DNA from: Mesorhizobium australicum WSM2073
GTDB lineage: Bacteria > Pseudomonadota > Alphaproteobacteria > Rhizobiales > Rhizobiaceae
Assembly: GCF_000230995.2 (NCBI RefSeq)
Contig: NC_019973.1
Span: forward strand, 682,001-746,000
Direction: 5' to 3'
Length of the DNA: 64,000 nucleotides
The notes under the pieces were generated by a model. That model was not told where the DNA came from. It saw only the letters and a program-made list of their open reading frames with translations, and did not search any database. Position 1 is the stretch's first letter; every line of letters begins with the position of its first letter. Positions 8,123-15,990 of the stretch are shown here, one piece after another. The position numbers were made by a program, and so were the translations under genes.

Positions 8123-9103
8123 ATGAAGATCACCATCTTCGGCGCCGGCGCCATCGGCGGCTACCTCGCGGCCAAGCTGGCGATTGCCGGCCGCACCGAG
8201 CTGTCGATCGTCGCCCGCGGCGCGCATCTCGACGCGATCAAGGCCAGCGGCCTGCGCCTGATCGAGGACGGCAAGGAAACGACCGCCCCGGTCAGGGCCG
8301 CCGCCAAGGCTGAAGAGCTTGGCGAACAGGACTATGTCGTGCTGGCGCTGAAGGCGCATTCTGTCGCGCCCGCGCTCGACCAGATCGCCCCGCTGCTTGG
8401 GGACCACACAGCGGTCGTCACCATGCAGAACGGCGTTCCCTGGTGGTATTTCCATAAAACCCTCGGCGCGCTCGAAGGCACGAGGCTGCAGCAGGTCGAT
8501 CCCGGCGGCACTATCTGGGACCGGCTCGGCCCGCGTCGTGTCATCGGCTCGGTGGTCTACCCCGCCGTCGAGGTCGATGCGCCCGGCCTGATCCGCCATG
8601 TCGAAGGAAAACGCTTCTCGCTCGGCGAACCCTCGGGCGAGAAGAGCGAAAGGGTCACGCTCCTGGCCGGCGAGATGGTCAAGGCCGGCTTGCAGGCGCC
8701 GGTGCGCGAGGACATACGCGCAGAGATATGGATAAAATTGTGGGGCAACCTCTCCTTCAACCCGATCTCGGCGCTGACCGGCTCGACGCTTGCCGCGATC
8801 GTCGCCGACGAGGGCACCCGCATGCTCGCCCGCGCCATGATGCTGGAAGCGCAGGCGATCGGCGAAAGCCTCGGCGTGCGCTTCCCCATAGACGTCGACC
8901 GCCGCATCAAGGGCGCCGGCGACGTCGGCGAGCACAAGACCTCGATGTTGCAGGACCTGGAACGCGGCAGGCCCATGGAGATCGACGCGCTGGTAGGCGC
9001 CGTGCAGGAGCTTGGGCGACTGACGGGCAAGCCGACGCCGGCGATCGATGGGGTGCTGGCGTTGGTGAAGAGGCTGGCGGTGGAGCGGGGGGGTTATGGG
9101 TGA
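8123..9103 (+). CDS. Ketopantoate reductase (ApbA/PanE) family protein
   Basis: NADPH-dependent 2-oxoacid reductase family, 326 residues. The Rossmann motif GAGAIGG is at residues 7-13. The C-terminal domain carries the conserved block WIKLWGNLSFNPISAL around 203-218, with the catalytic Lys and the Asn that bind ketopantoate in PanE. It starts two bases after the ligase stop codon, so the two are co-expressed. Many bacteria hold several PanE paralogues, and this accessory context suggests a different 2-oxoacid substrate; the pantothenate role is not supported by neighbours. Confidence 0.85.
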   Translation: MKITIFGAGAIGGYLAAKLAIAGRTELSIVARGAHLDAIKASGLRLIEDGKETTAPVRAAAKAEELGEQDYVVLALKAHSVAPALDQIAPLLGDHTAVVTMQNGVPWWYFHKTLGALEGTRLQQVDPGGTIWDRLGPRRVIGSVVYPAVEVDAPGLIRHVEGKRFSLGEPSGEKSERVTLLAGEMVKAGLQAPVREDIRAEIWIKLWGNLSFNPISALTGSTLAAIVADEGTRMLARAMMLEAQAIGESLGVRFPIDVDRRIKGAGDVGEHKTSMLQDLERGRPMEIDALVGAVQELGRLTGKPTPAIDGVLALVKRLAVERGGYG

Positions 9104-9540
9104 ATAGGAACCCGACATCGGTTAGTGCCTGCCGTCCCGAATGACCGGAGAGAGACGTCCATAACTCTACCGGTTGGACGGCCGCTTTGCGCCTCATCTC
9201 GATTATCGAAGTCAGCTGTGCCGCCGCCGAAAAGCGGGCGTTGGTGACGACGCATCAGACGTGACGGGTGCGCCAGGACCGTACCTAGCCGTAACCCATG
9301 TGTGATGTCGACTTGTCCTTAGTTCCCGCTTGTAAAGCGTTGCAGGGCCAAGGTTCCACAGCCGGTAGGCACGATCGGGCTCGGCCAAGCCGCGGCCGGG
9401 TTCTGTCAAGATATTTGCGCTCCGACGCGGAGTGGATAGCTGCTTCTGCCGACTTTTTTCCGCAAGGTGGAGAAAAACAGTTGGCGACCTACTTCAGAAG
9501 GTAGGAACGAACGCTGACTTCAGATTGAAAGGAACGCGCA
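9104..9540. other. Gene-free stretch at the left edge of the low-GC island
   Basis: No convincing reading frame, RNA gene or repeat was found here. Base composition falls from about 9200 onwards, marking the left boundary of foreign-looking DNA that continues to ~12600. No integrase, transposase or tRNA end was recognised. Confidence 0.4.
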
Positions 9541-9664
9541 ATGCCGAAGACTACGATTTACCCTTGGTACGCCAAGGACGGGGAAGAGGCCGTGGCCCGC
9601 TTCTCCCGAGATCTTTTCCAATAGCGCATTTGGTGCCAATCACCGTGCACGCTCGCCACCGTGA
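9541..9664 (+). pseudogene. Remnant of a VOC/PhnB-like (3-demethylubiquinone methyltransferase-type) gene
   Basis: An ATG with AAAGGAA upstream opens a frame of 27 codons (MPKTTIYPWYAKDGEEAVAR...). It resembles the start of PhnB-like VOC proteins, whose N-terminus reads roughly MPKITxxLWFDGxAEEAxxFY. The frame stops at 9622-9624. Shifting frame near 9613 continues the family pattern (FSNSAFGANHRAR, compare F-P-x-S-x-x-x-x-x-H-R-A) for ~16 more codons before TGA at 9662-9664. The usual protein is 130-160 residues, so this is a frameshifted 5' fragment. Confidence 0.4.
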
Positions 9665-9750
9665 CCAAGTGATCCGCTGTACTTCGGTCTTCCGCTTGCA
9701 ATGCTTCCCTGCTTAATTCGAGGAAATTTGCACAATTATAAGGTTGCGGC

Positions 9751-10497
9751 ATGATACCAATCTACATCGGCTATGATCCACGGGAATCCCGCGTTCTAGA
9801 CGTAGCGCGATGGAGCGCTTATCGGCGGACAAGCACGCCGTTGCAGATACTACCATTGGTGCTCAAAGACCTTGAAGCCCAAGGAATTATGAAGCGACCG
9901 ATGGTGGTACGGGATGGTAAGCTCTGGTGCCCGATTTCCGAGGCACCGATGGCGACAGAGTTTGCCATATCGCGCTTTGCCGTTCCGTTTATAAGGCAAG
10001 GCGGCTGGGCCATGTTCTGCGATTGTGATGTCCTGTTTCTGAAGGATCCAGCCAAGCTGCTCGATCTAGTCGATCCTTCCTACGCGATTATGGCGGTTAA
10101 GCACCAGCAACGCGAATCCGAAGCGGTCAAGATGGACGGACAAATGCAGACGTTCTATCGCCGCAAAAACTGGTCGTCGGTCGTTTTGTGGAATCTAGAT
10201 CATCCCTCCAACAAACGGCTGACCAACGAGATGCTCAATACGTGGCCTGGACGTGACCTCCACGCCTTCAAATGGCTTGAGGACCACGAGATCGGGGAAT
10301 TGCCTCTGGCATGGAACTACCTCGTAGGGGCTTCGGCTTCGGAACTCGATCCCGCCGATGTCTCGCTGGCGCACTACACGCTCGGCGGCCCTTGGTTTGC
10401 GGGTTGGTCCGGCACCACGCAATGGGACGAATTGTGGAGGCGAGAAGAGAGAATTCTGCGCGCGTTTGAGGAACATGCCGTTCAGGTTCCCGCATGA
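9751..10497 (+). CDS. GT8-like glycosyltransferase
   Basis: Protein of 248 residues beginning IPIYIGYDPRES, a start typical of glycosyltransferases of the GT8/GT-A nucleotide-sugar type. The metal-binding DxD motif is visible as FCDCDVLFLKD (D91 and D93). No signal peptide or membrane helix, so it is probably cytosolic or peripheral at the inner membrane. AAGGTTG precedes the ATG. The stop overlaps the next start (ATGA), so the next gene is co-translated. GC and codon use are clearly lower than in the surrounding operons, suggesting acquisition by transfer. Likely role in polysaccharide or LPS decoration; donor and acceptor are unknown. Confidence 0.65.
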   Translation: MIPIYIGYDPRESRVLDVARWSAYRRTSTPLQILPLVLKDLEAQGIMKRPMVVRDGKLWCPISEAPMATEFAISRFAVPFIRQGGWAMFCDCDVLFLKDPAKLLDLVDPSYAIMAVKHQQRESEAVKMDGQMQTFYRRKNWSSVVLWNLDHPSNKRLTNEMLNTWPGRDLHAFKWLEDHEIGELPLAWNYLVGASASELDPADVSLAHYTLGGPWFAGWSGTTQWDELWRREERILRAFEEHAVQVPA

Positions 10498-11192
10498 AAA
10501 CTCCGCTTTTGGATTTCTTGCCAATCTTCTCAAAGCCAACTCTTCGGTTGCCCAGGGCCACTGGTCCCGCCTTGGTGATGGGGTCGGCGCCGAATTTTCG
10601 CCTCCCGGAGGGACATGGTGTCGATTGGGCACTTGTGACCGTCAATGCTTCCCAGCTTTTGGCGGAAACGTTCGGCCTCCGCCTTCCTGATATCGCAGTC
10701 ATCCGCCGCGGCATTTTAGTCGGCGCGAGCGAACAGGACTTCTACAAGCGCGATTTGTTAAAGGGACGGCAGGCGAAACATCTGATCGTGCCGGTTTGGC
10801 CGGACGTTGAAGACAAGCTGAAAGCTGGTTGTCGCACCTTCAATTATGGTTTTGATACCTTGCAGGCGCTCACCAAATGGCAACTTGCCAACATCGTCTG
10901 GCGGCTTAGCGGCAAATATCATGTGTCCCGCGGCTGGCACCGGAAAATCTCCACCGGAGCCTTCGCGATCATGTTGACGCGTTTCGCCGGCTTCGCCCCT
11001 GTTGTAGTCAGCGGGTTTTCCCTGTCCCAGGCTGGGCATGGATACGACACCCGAAATGCCTTTCGATATCATGCCGACGAAGATGCGGAGTTGCTTCGCC
11101 TGGTAGTGAGTAGAGGCGAGCCAATCTACGCGGAGGATAGGGACTTCGCCGCGGAAACTGGATTGCCCTTATGGCAGGGACAGATGCCATGA
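10494..11192 (+). CDS. Putative sialyltransferase-like (GT42/GT29-type) protein
   Basis: Hypothetical protein of 232 residues. Near residue 30 the segment ALVMGSAPNF resembles the nucleotide-sugar-binding G-x-x-P-S/N start of GT42 and DUF115 proteins. Around 160-200 the pattern STGAFAIMLTRFAGF, then VSGFSLSQAGHGY, then RYHADEDAELL resembles the C-terminal half of bacterial sialyltransferases (S-G-x6-A-x2-G-F, then S-G, G-x-x-Y and a late His). No membrane segment is obvious. It overlaps the GT8-like gene by four bases (ATGA). The family call comes from motif spacing only and could be wrong; an uncharacterised glycan-island protein is the safe reading. Confidence 0.45.
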   Translation: MKTPLLDFLPIFSKPTLRLPRATGPALVMGSAPNFRLPEGHGVDWALVTVNASQLLAETFGLRLPDIAVIRRGILVGASEQDFYKRDLLKGRQAKHLIVPVWPDVEDKLKAGCRTFNYGFDTLQALTKWQLANIVWRLSGKYHVSRGWHRKISTGAFAIMLTRFAGFAPVVVSGFSLSQAGHGYDTRNAFRYHADEDAELLRLVVSRGEPIYAEDRDFAAETGLPLWQGQMP

Positions 11193-11339
11193 CGAGTGCT
11201 TCTTAGGGAAGCTTGCAACATGGGCTGTCCCGAACGCTATAGCAAAGATGATCTAGCTCCGGTGGTGAAAAGAGATATCCATTTCTCGGAGATGCGAACC
11301 GACCAATGACCAACATTACCCGCCCTTCAGGAGGTTGGT

Positions 11340-12473
11340 GTGCTGAATATCTCGATGGTTGATCGGCAGACTGTCAAGTCCATTCTCGTTATTCAGACGA
11401 AGTACATCGGGGACATCATTCTAACTTCGGTGCTCGTGCGAAATCTGCGCCTCGCTTACCCAAACGCTGCGATAGCCATGCTCTGCGCTCCTGGCCTGCG
11501 AGACTTCGTAATCAGCCAGAATATCGCGGACCTGGCCATCGGGTTCGACGGTAGAAGTGCTGGTAGAAGTCTGCTTCAGCGGGTGAAGGAATATTCAAGC
11601 TTGGTAGCTGACCTCCGTCGCCGAAAATTCGATCTCACCATTGATGTAACTGACTCGAAGACGTCAAGGATATTGCACAGGTCAATCGGCGCTCCGCTGC
11701 GCGTTGGGTACAACCCCCCGGAAAAGCCCCTGAAGTTTTGGGAAGGTCAGCCTGCTAATATATTTGCTAAACCCTTTGGTCATGGAGGCGCGCACTATTT
11801 GTACCGGTATTTGTCCCCGCTTGAAGCCCTTGGGATAGAATTACGCGAAGTGACGCCGAGGCTTGAACCCACACCGGTTGGGCGAAGCGCGTCTACCCAG
11901 GTTCTGGCGCAAAGCAAGCTGGCTGTAAAAGCTTTCGTCGCTGTGCACGCTGGAGCAAGGTTCGAAGGGCGGTGTTGGCAACCTGAACGGTTCGCTGCAA
12001 TAATCGACGAGGTTTATGCCGCGACGGGCCTGCGGTCACTACTGGTTGGTGGACCTAATGAAGGCTCAACCGCGCAGACAATCTTGGACATGGCAGCGTC
12101 ACCATTGGCGAGCGTTGTTGGTAAGATCTCGCTTGAGACATTAACTGCTTTGCTTGCGGATGCATTTATCTTTCTGGGAAACGAGAGCGGCCCAATGCAC
12201 CTGGCTGCGTCAGTCGGAACCCCGGTTGTGGGGCTTTATGGCCTCACGCCACCCGACATCTGGGGACCTCTTGGGGTGCTTCACCGCACCGTTGAGCCGC
12301 CGTTGCCTTGCCAGTGCATTGCGCCCAATTTGTGCAAGCCCGGCAATCCGGGCGGCGTGTACTGCGTTCATCGACTACCCGTTGCCAAGGTCGCCCAGGC
12401 GACACGAGACCTGATAGATGCAGTGAGGCAACAGGCGAACGAGACGGCCAATCAAACAGACTCACTCCGGTAG
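11340..12473 (+). CDS. Glycosyltransferase family 9 (heptosyltransferase-like)
   Basis: GT-B glycosyltransferase of 377 residues. The N-terminal motif ILVIQTKYIGDIILTS (residues 15-30) and the C-terminal GNESGPMHLAASVGTPVV (near 280) are hallmarks of ADP-heptose:LPS heptosyltransferases of family GT9; VHAGARFEGRCWQPERFA near 201 is also typical. I start at GTG 11340 because AGGAGG lies 5 nt upstream; the ATG at 11355 would be too far from it. Cytosolic, acting at the inner face of the inner membrane in LPS or other glycan assembly. Codon use is AT-richer than the neighbouring Liv genes. The sugar transferred is not readable. Confidence 0.8.
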   Translation: MLNISMVDRQTVKSILVIQTKYIGDIILTSVLVRNLRLAYPNAAIAMLCAPGLRDFVISQNIADLAIGFDGRSAGRSLLQRVKEYSSLVADLRRRKFDLTIDVTDSKTSRILHRSIGAPLRVGYNPPEKPLKFWEGQPANIFAKPFGHGGAHYLYRYLSPLEALGIELREVTPRLEPTPVGRSASTQVLAQSKLAVKAFVAVHAGARFEGRCWQPERFAAIIDEVYAATGLRSLLVGGPNEGSTAQTILDMAASPLASVVGKISLETLTALLADAFIFLGNESGPMHLAASVGTPVVGLYGLTPPDIWGPLGVLHRTVEPPLPCQCIAPNLCKPGNPGGVYCVHRLPVAKVAQATRDLIDAVRQQANETANQTDSLR

Positions 12474-12481
12474 AAACAGCG

Positions 12482-12559
12482 ATGACCGGCCCGCGTGAAA
12501 CCGTGAAGAAGGCACTGCAGACCTATGTCGACGAGATCGTGCGATCATCAATTCGGTGA
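12482..12559 (+). pseudogene. Short orphan coding fragment at the right edge of the island
   Basis: ATG-initiated frame of 25 codons (MTGPRETVKKALQTYVDEIV...) with an amphipathic look, ending at TGA 12557-12559, just after the GT9 gene. High-GC composition resumes here. It may be the truncated 5' end of a gene interrupted when the island inserted, or chance. No family recognised. Confidence 0.25.
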
Positions 12560-12603
12560 TAGGCAGGCGGTAAAGGATCGCCAGTAGCGATGCAAACCCT
12601 AAG

Positions 12604-13596
12604 TCACCCCTTCCCCACCCGCCCCAGCACCCGCGCATAAACCTCTCCCACGATCCCGCGCCGGAACACCAGCACGCAGACCATGAAGATCAGGCCGGTG
12701 GCGATAGTCACGGGGAAACCTGACGTGGCGAGCGTGTTTTCCAGGCCGACGACGAGGCTGGCGCCGATGATCGGGCCGACCATGGTGCCGATGCCGCCGA
12801 GCAGCGTCATCAGGATGACCTCGCCCGACATCTGCCAGGTGACGTCGGTGAGGGTGGCGAACTGGAAGACGATCGCCTTGAGCGAGCCGGCGAGCCCGGC
12901 CAGCGCCGCCGACATGACGAAGGCGGCGAGCTTGTAGCCGGCTACGGAATAGCCTAGCGAAATGGCGCGGTTCTCGTTTTCGCGGATCGAGCGCAGGATC
13001 ATGCCGAAGGGCGAATTGACGATGCGCCAGATGGCGAAGATGCCGAGAAGGACCACGACAAGCACGAAATAATAGATGTTCATCGGGGCGTTGAGGTCGA
13101 GGACACCGAACAGGACGCCCCGCGGCACGCCCTGGATGCCGTCCTCGCCTTGCGTGAACGGCGCCTGCACGCAGAAGAAGAAGAACATTTGCGACAGCGC
13201 CAGCGTGATCATGGCGAAATAGATGCCTTGCCGGCGAATGGCGAAGAAGCCCATGACGAGGCCGAGCAGGGCCGCACCCGCCATGCCGAGCAGGATGCCG
13301 GCTTCCGGCGGCCAGCCCCAGACCTTGACGGCGTGCGCGGTGAAATAGGCGGCGCCGCCGAAGAAGGTGGCGTGGCCGAAGGACAAGAGGCCGGTGTAGC
13401 CGAGCAGGAGATTGAAGGCGCAAGCAAACAGCGCGAAGCACAGCATCTTCATCAGGAAGATCGGGTAGACGAAGAACGGGGCCGCCAGCAGCGCCGCTAT
13501 GCCGAGCCCGACCAGCACCCATTCGAGCCTTGGCGAGGGTTTGGCCGATGCCTCGCGCAGCGAAAGCCCGGCCATGTCGGATGTCTCTTCCGCCAT
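12604..13596 (-). CDS. livM: Branched-chain amino-acid ABC permease LivM
   Basis: Inner-membrane permease of 330 residues with many hydrophobic segments. The LivM hallmark FNLLLGYTGLLSFGHATFFGGAAY lies around residues 60-85, and the C-terminal half contains MSGEVILMTLLGGIGTMVGP. It starts one base after the LivH stop and is the last gene of the operon, with order SBP-livG-livF-livH-livM. The family carries hydrophobic amino acids, urea or amides; no urea-type marker is evident here. Confidence 0.92.
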   Translation of the reverse strand: MAEETSDMAGLSLREASAKPSPRLEWVLVGLGIAALLAAPFFVYPIFLMKMLCFALFACAFNLLLGYTGLLSFGHATFFGGAAYFTAHAVKVWGWPPEAGILLGMAGAALLGLVMGFFAIRRQGIYFAMITLALSQMFFFFCVQAPFTQGEDGIQGVPRGVLFGVLDLNAPMNIYYFVLVVVLLGIFAIWRIVNSPFGMILRSIRENENRAISLGYSVAGYKLAAFVMSAALAGLAGSLKAIVFQFATLTDVTWQMSGEVILMTLLGGIGTMVGPIIGASLVVGLENTLATSGFPVTIATGLIFMVCVLVFRRGIVGEVYARVLGRVGKG

Positions 13597-13597
13597 C

Positions 13598-14485
13598 TCA
13601 GGCGTCCTTTCCGAACAGGCCGGCCGGCCGGACCAAAAGCACGATCGCCATGATGACGAAGACCACCAGGTTGGAGGCCTCGGGGTAAAAAACCTTGGTC
13701 AGGCCTTCGGCGAGGCCAAGCATGTAGCCGGTGACGATGGCGCCGAGGATCGAGCCCATGCCGCCGACCACGACGACGGCGAAGACGACGATGATGAGAT
13801 CCGATCCCATCAGCGGGCTGACCTGGTAGATCGGCGCGGCCAGGATGCCGGCGAGCCCGGCAAGCGCCGAGCCGAGGCCGTAGGTGAGGGTCAAAAGCAA
13901 CGGCACGTTGACGCCGAAGGCCTGGACGAGGCGGGGATTCTCGGTCGCGGCGCGCAGATAGGAACCGAGCCTGGTCTTCTCGATCAGCGCCCAGGTGCCG
14001 AAGCAGACGATCAGCGAGGCGACCACGACCCAGCCGCGATAAATGGGCAGGAACATGAAGCCGAGATTGGTGCCGCCGGCCAGCAGCGGCGGCACGGCGT
14101 AGGGGTTTCCCGACACGCCGTAACAGTAGCGGAAGATGCCTTCGAGCACGAGTGCGAGGCCGAAAGTGAAGAGCAGGCCGTAGAGCGGATCGGTGTCGTA
14201 GAGCCGCGACAGCGCCAGGCGCTCGACCACGACGCCGAAGATGCCGACAATCAGCGGCGCCAGGACCAGCGCCGGCCAATAGCCGATGCCGAGATGGGTG
14301 AGCAGGAGATAGCCAATGAAGGCGCCCAGCATATACTGGGCGCCATGGGCGAAGTTGATGACGCGCAGCAGGCCGAAAATCACGGCCAGACCAAGGCTCA
14401 GCATGGCGTAGAAGGAGCCGTTGATCAGCCCGACCAGCAATTGGCCGAGCAATGCCTGGACGGGGATGCCGAAGATCATCGTCAT
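13598..14485 (-). CDS. livH: Branched-chain amino-acid ABC permease LivH
   Basis: Inner-membrane permease of 295 residues. The family block LLVGLINGSFYAMLSLGLAV at the N-terminus, then RVINFAHGAQYMLGAF, and GGMGSILGAIVTGYMLG near the C-terminus identify LivH. I use ATG 14485; a GTG at 14500 would add five residues and overlap the livF stop. Partner of LivM, energised by LivG and LivF. Confidence 0.92.
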   Translation of the reverse strand: MTMIFGIPVQALLGQLLVGLINGSFYAMLSLGLAVIFGLLRVINFAHGAQYMLGAFIGYLLLTHLGIGYWPALVLAPLIVGIFGVVVERLALSRLYDTDPLYGLLFTFGLALVLEGIFRYCYGVSGNPYAVPPLLAGGTNLGFMFLPIYRGWVVVASLIVCFGTWALIEKTRLGSYLRAATENPRLVQAFGVNVPLLLTLTYGLGSALAGLAGILAAPIYQVSPLMGSDLIIVVFAVVVVGGMGSILGAIVTGYMLGLAEGLTKVFYPEASNLVVFVIMAIVLLVRPAGLFGKDA

Positions 14486-14492
14486 GGCGCCA

Positions 14493-15203
14493 TCATACAC
14501 CCAGGATTTCGTGGAGCAGCGTCATGCGGTCCGCCAGTTCGCCGGTGGGAAACCCGGCCACGACCTTGCCGTGCTCCATCAGGTAGAAACGGTCGGCGAC
14601 ACGGCTGGCGAAGCGGAAATTCTGCTCGACCAGCAGGATGGTCATGCCGCGCTGCTTCAGCGTCGCCAGCAGCTCGCCGATGCGCTGGACGATGACAGGC
14701 GCGAGGCCCTCGGTCGGTTCGTCCAAGAGCAGCATCTTGACGCCGGTCCGCAGCATGCGCGCGATCGCCAGCATCTGCTGTTCGCCGCCCGACAGCCGCG
14801 TGCCGGGACTGTTGCGCCGCTCCTTCAGATTGGGGAACAGATCGAAGATTTCCTCGACGCTCATGCCGCCCGGGGCGACGACCGGCGGCAGCACCAGGTT
14901 CTCGTCGACGGTCAGCGTCGAGAAGATGCCGCGTTCCTCCGGCACGAAGCCGATGCCCTGGTGCGCGGTGCGGTGCAGCGGTAGCCGCATCAGGTCGGCG
15001 CCGTCGAAAACGACCTTGCCGGTGCGCCGGCGGATCAGGCCCATGATGGCGCGCAGCGTCGTCGTCTTGCCGACGCCGTTGCGGCCGAGCAATGTGACCG
15101 TCTCGCCGGCAAACACTTCGAGGTCGACGCCGTGCAGCGCATGGCCCTCGCCATACCAGGCGTTGAGGCCGCGGACCGCGAGCAGGGGCGAAGCGCTAGT
15201 CAT
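14493..15203 (-). CDS. livF: Branched-chain amino-acid ABC ATPase LivF
   Basis: Cytoplasmic ATPase of 236 residues, the normal LivF length. Walker A GRNGVGKTT is at 40-48, signature LSGGEQQM near 138, Walker B MLLLDEPTEGLAP near 160. The TEGLAP sequence after Walker B and the GIGFVPEERGIF segment are LivF hallmarks. The start overlaps the end of livG by eight bases. Confidence 0.93.
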   Translation of the reverse strand: MTSASPLLAVRGLNAWYGEGHALHGVDLEVFAGETVTLLGRNGVGKTTTLRAIMGLIRRRTGKVVFDGADLMRLPLHRTAHQGIGFVPEERGIFSTLTVDENLVLPPVVAPGGMSVEEIFDLFPNLKERRNSPGTRLSGGEQQMLAIARMLRTGVKMLLLDEPTEGLAPVIVQRIGELLATLKQRGMTILLVEQNFRFASRVADRFYLMEHGKVVAGFPTGELADRMTLLHEILGV

Positions 15204-15990
15204 CGGCGGTGCCCATATAAGCCACCTTGACGCGCTCGTCGCGGCTGACGGTGGCGTAGTCGCCGGCCGCGAGCACCTCGCCGCGCTGCATCACCGTTAT
15301 CCAGTCGCAGAGATCGGCCACCACGGTCAGATTGTGCTCGACCATCAGAACCGCGCGGTCGCCCGCCACCGAGCGGATGAGGGCGGAAACCGTGGCCACG
15401 TCCTCATGGCCCATGCCGGCCATCGGCTCGTCGAGCAGCAGCACTTTGGGATCCAGCGCCAGCGTCGTGGCGATCTCCAGCACGCGTTTCCTGCCATAGG
15501 AAAGATCGCCGGCCAGCCTGTTCGTGGCATCGTCGAGGCCGACGGACCGCAGCAGTTCCATGGCACGCGGCGTCAACCGGTCGAGCGCCGCCAGCGAGCG
15601 CCAGAACTGGATGCCGAGCCCGGCCGGCCGCTGCAGCGCGACGCGCACATTGTCGAGCACGCTGAGGTGCGGAAAGATCGCCGATATCTGGAACGAGCGC
15701 ACCAGCCCCATGCGCGCCACTTTGGCCGGCGAGGTGCGGGTGATGTCGTGGCCGAGCAGTTCGATCCTGCCGCTGGTCGGCGCCAGAAATTTGGTCAGCA
15801 GGTTGAAAACGGTGGTCTTGCCGGCGCCGTTGGGTCCGATCAGCGCATGGATGTTGCCATGGCGGACATCGAGATCGACATTCCTGACGGCGACGAAGCC
15901 GGCAAAGTCACGCCGCAGGCCGCGGGCGGAAAGCACCACCCGCGGCTCTTCCGCGTTCAGATCAGGCGGCACCGTGGCCGCGCCGGTCAC
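15196..15990 (-). CDS. livG: Branched-chain amino-acid ABC ATPase LivG
   Basis: Cytoplasmic ATPase of 264 residues. Walker A GPNGAGKTT at 52-60, then NLLTKFLAPTSGRI and the LivG-type RSFQ segment (GLVRSFQISAIFPHLSVLDN). The signature is degenerate: LSYGRKRVLEIA near 165 where LSGGQ is usual, as common in LivG proteins. Walker B VLLLDEPMAGM follows. I use GTG 15990, whose GTGA overlaps the stop of the binding-protein gene; the longer frame is translation of the upstream coding end. Confidence 0.9.
   Translation of the reverse strand: MTGAATVPPDLNAEEPRVVLSARGLRRDFAGFVAVRNVDLDVRHGNIHALIGPNGAGKTTVFNLLTKFLAPTSGRIELLGHDITRTSPAKVARMGLVRSFQISAIFPHLSVLDNVRVALQRPAGLGIQFWRSLAALDRLTPRAMELLRSVGLDDATNRLAGDLSYGRKRVLEIATTLALDPKVLLLDEPMAGMGHEDVATVSALIRSVAGDRAVLMVEHNLTVVADLCDWITVMQRGEVLAAGDYATVSRDERVKVAYMGTADD

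Noticed and set aside
9104..9750. A tRNA gene or integration site at the island border
   Set aside because: No cloverleaf, T-loop sequence or direct-repeat attachment site was visible on either side.
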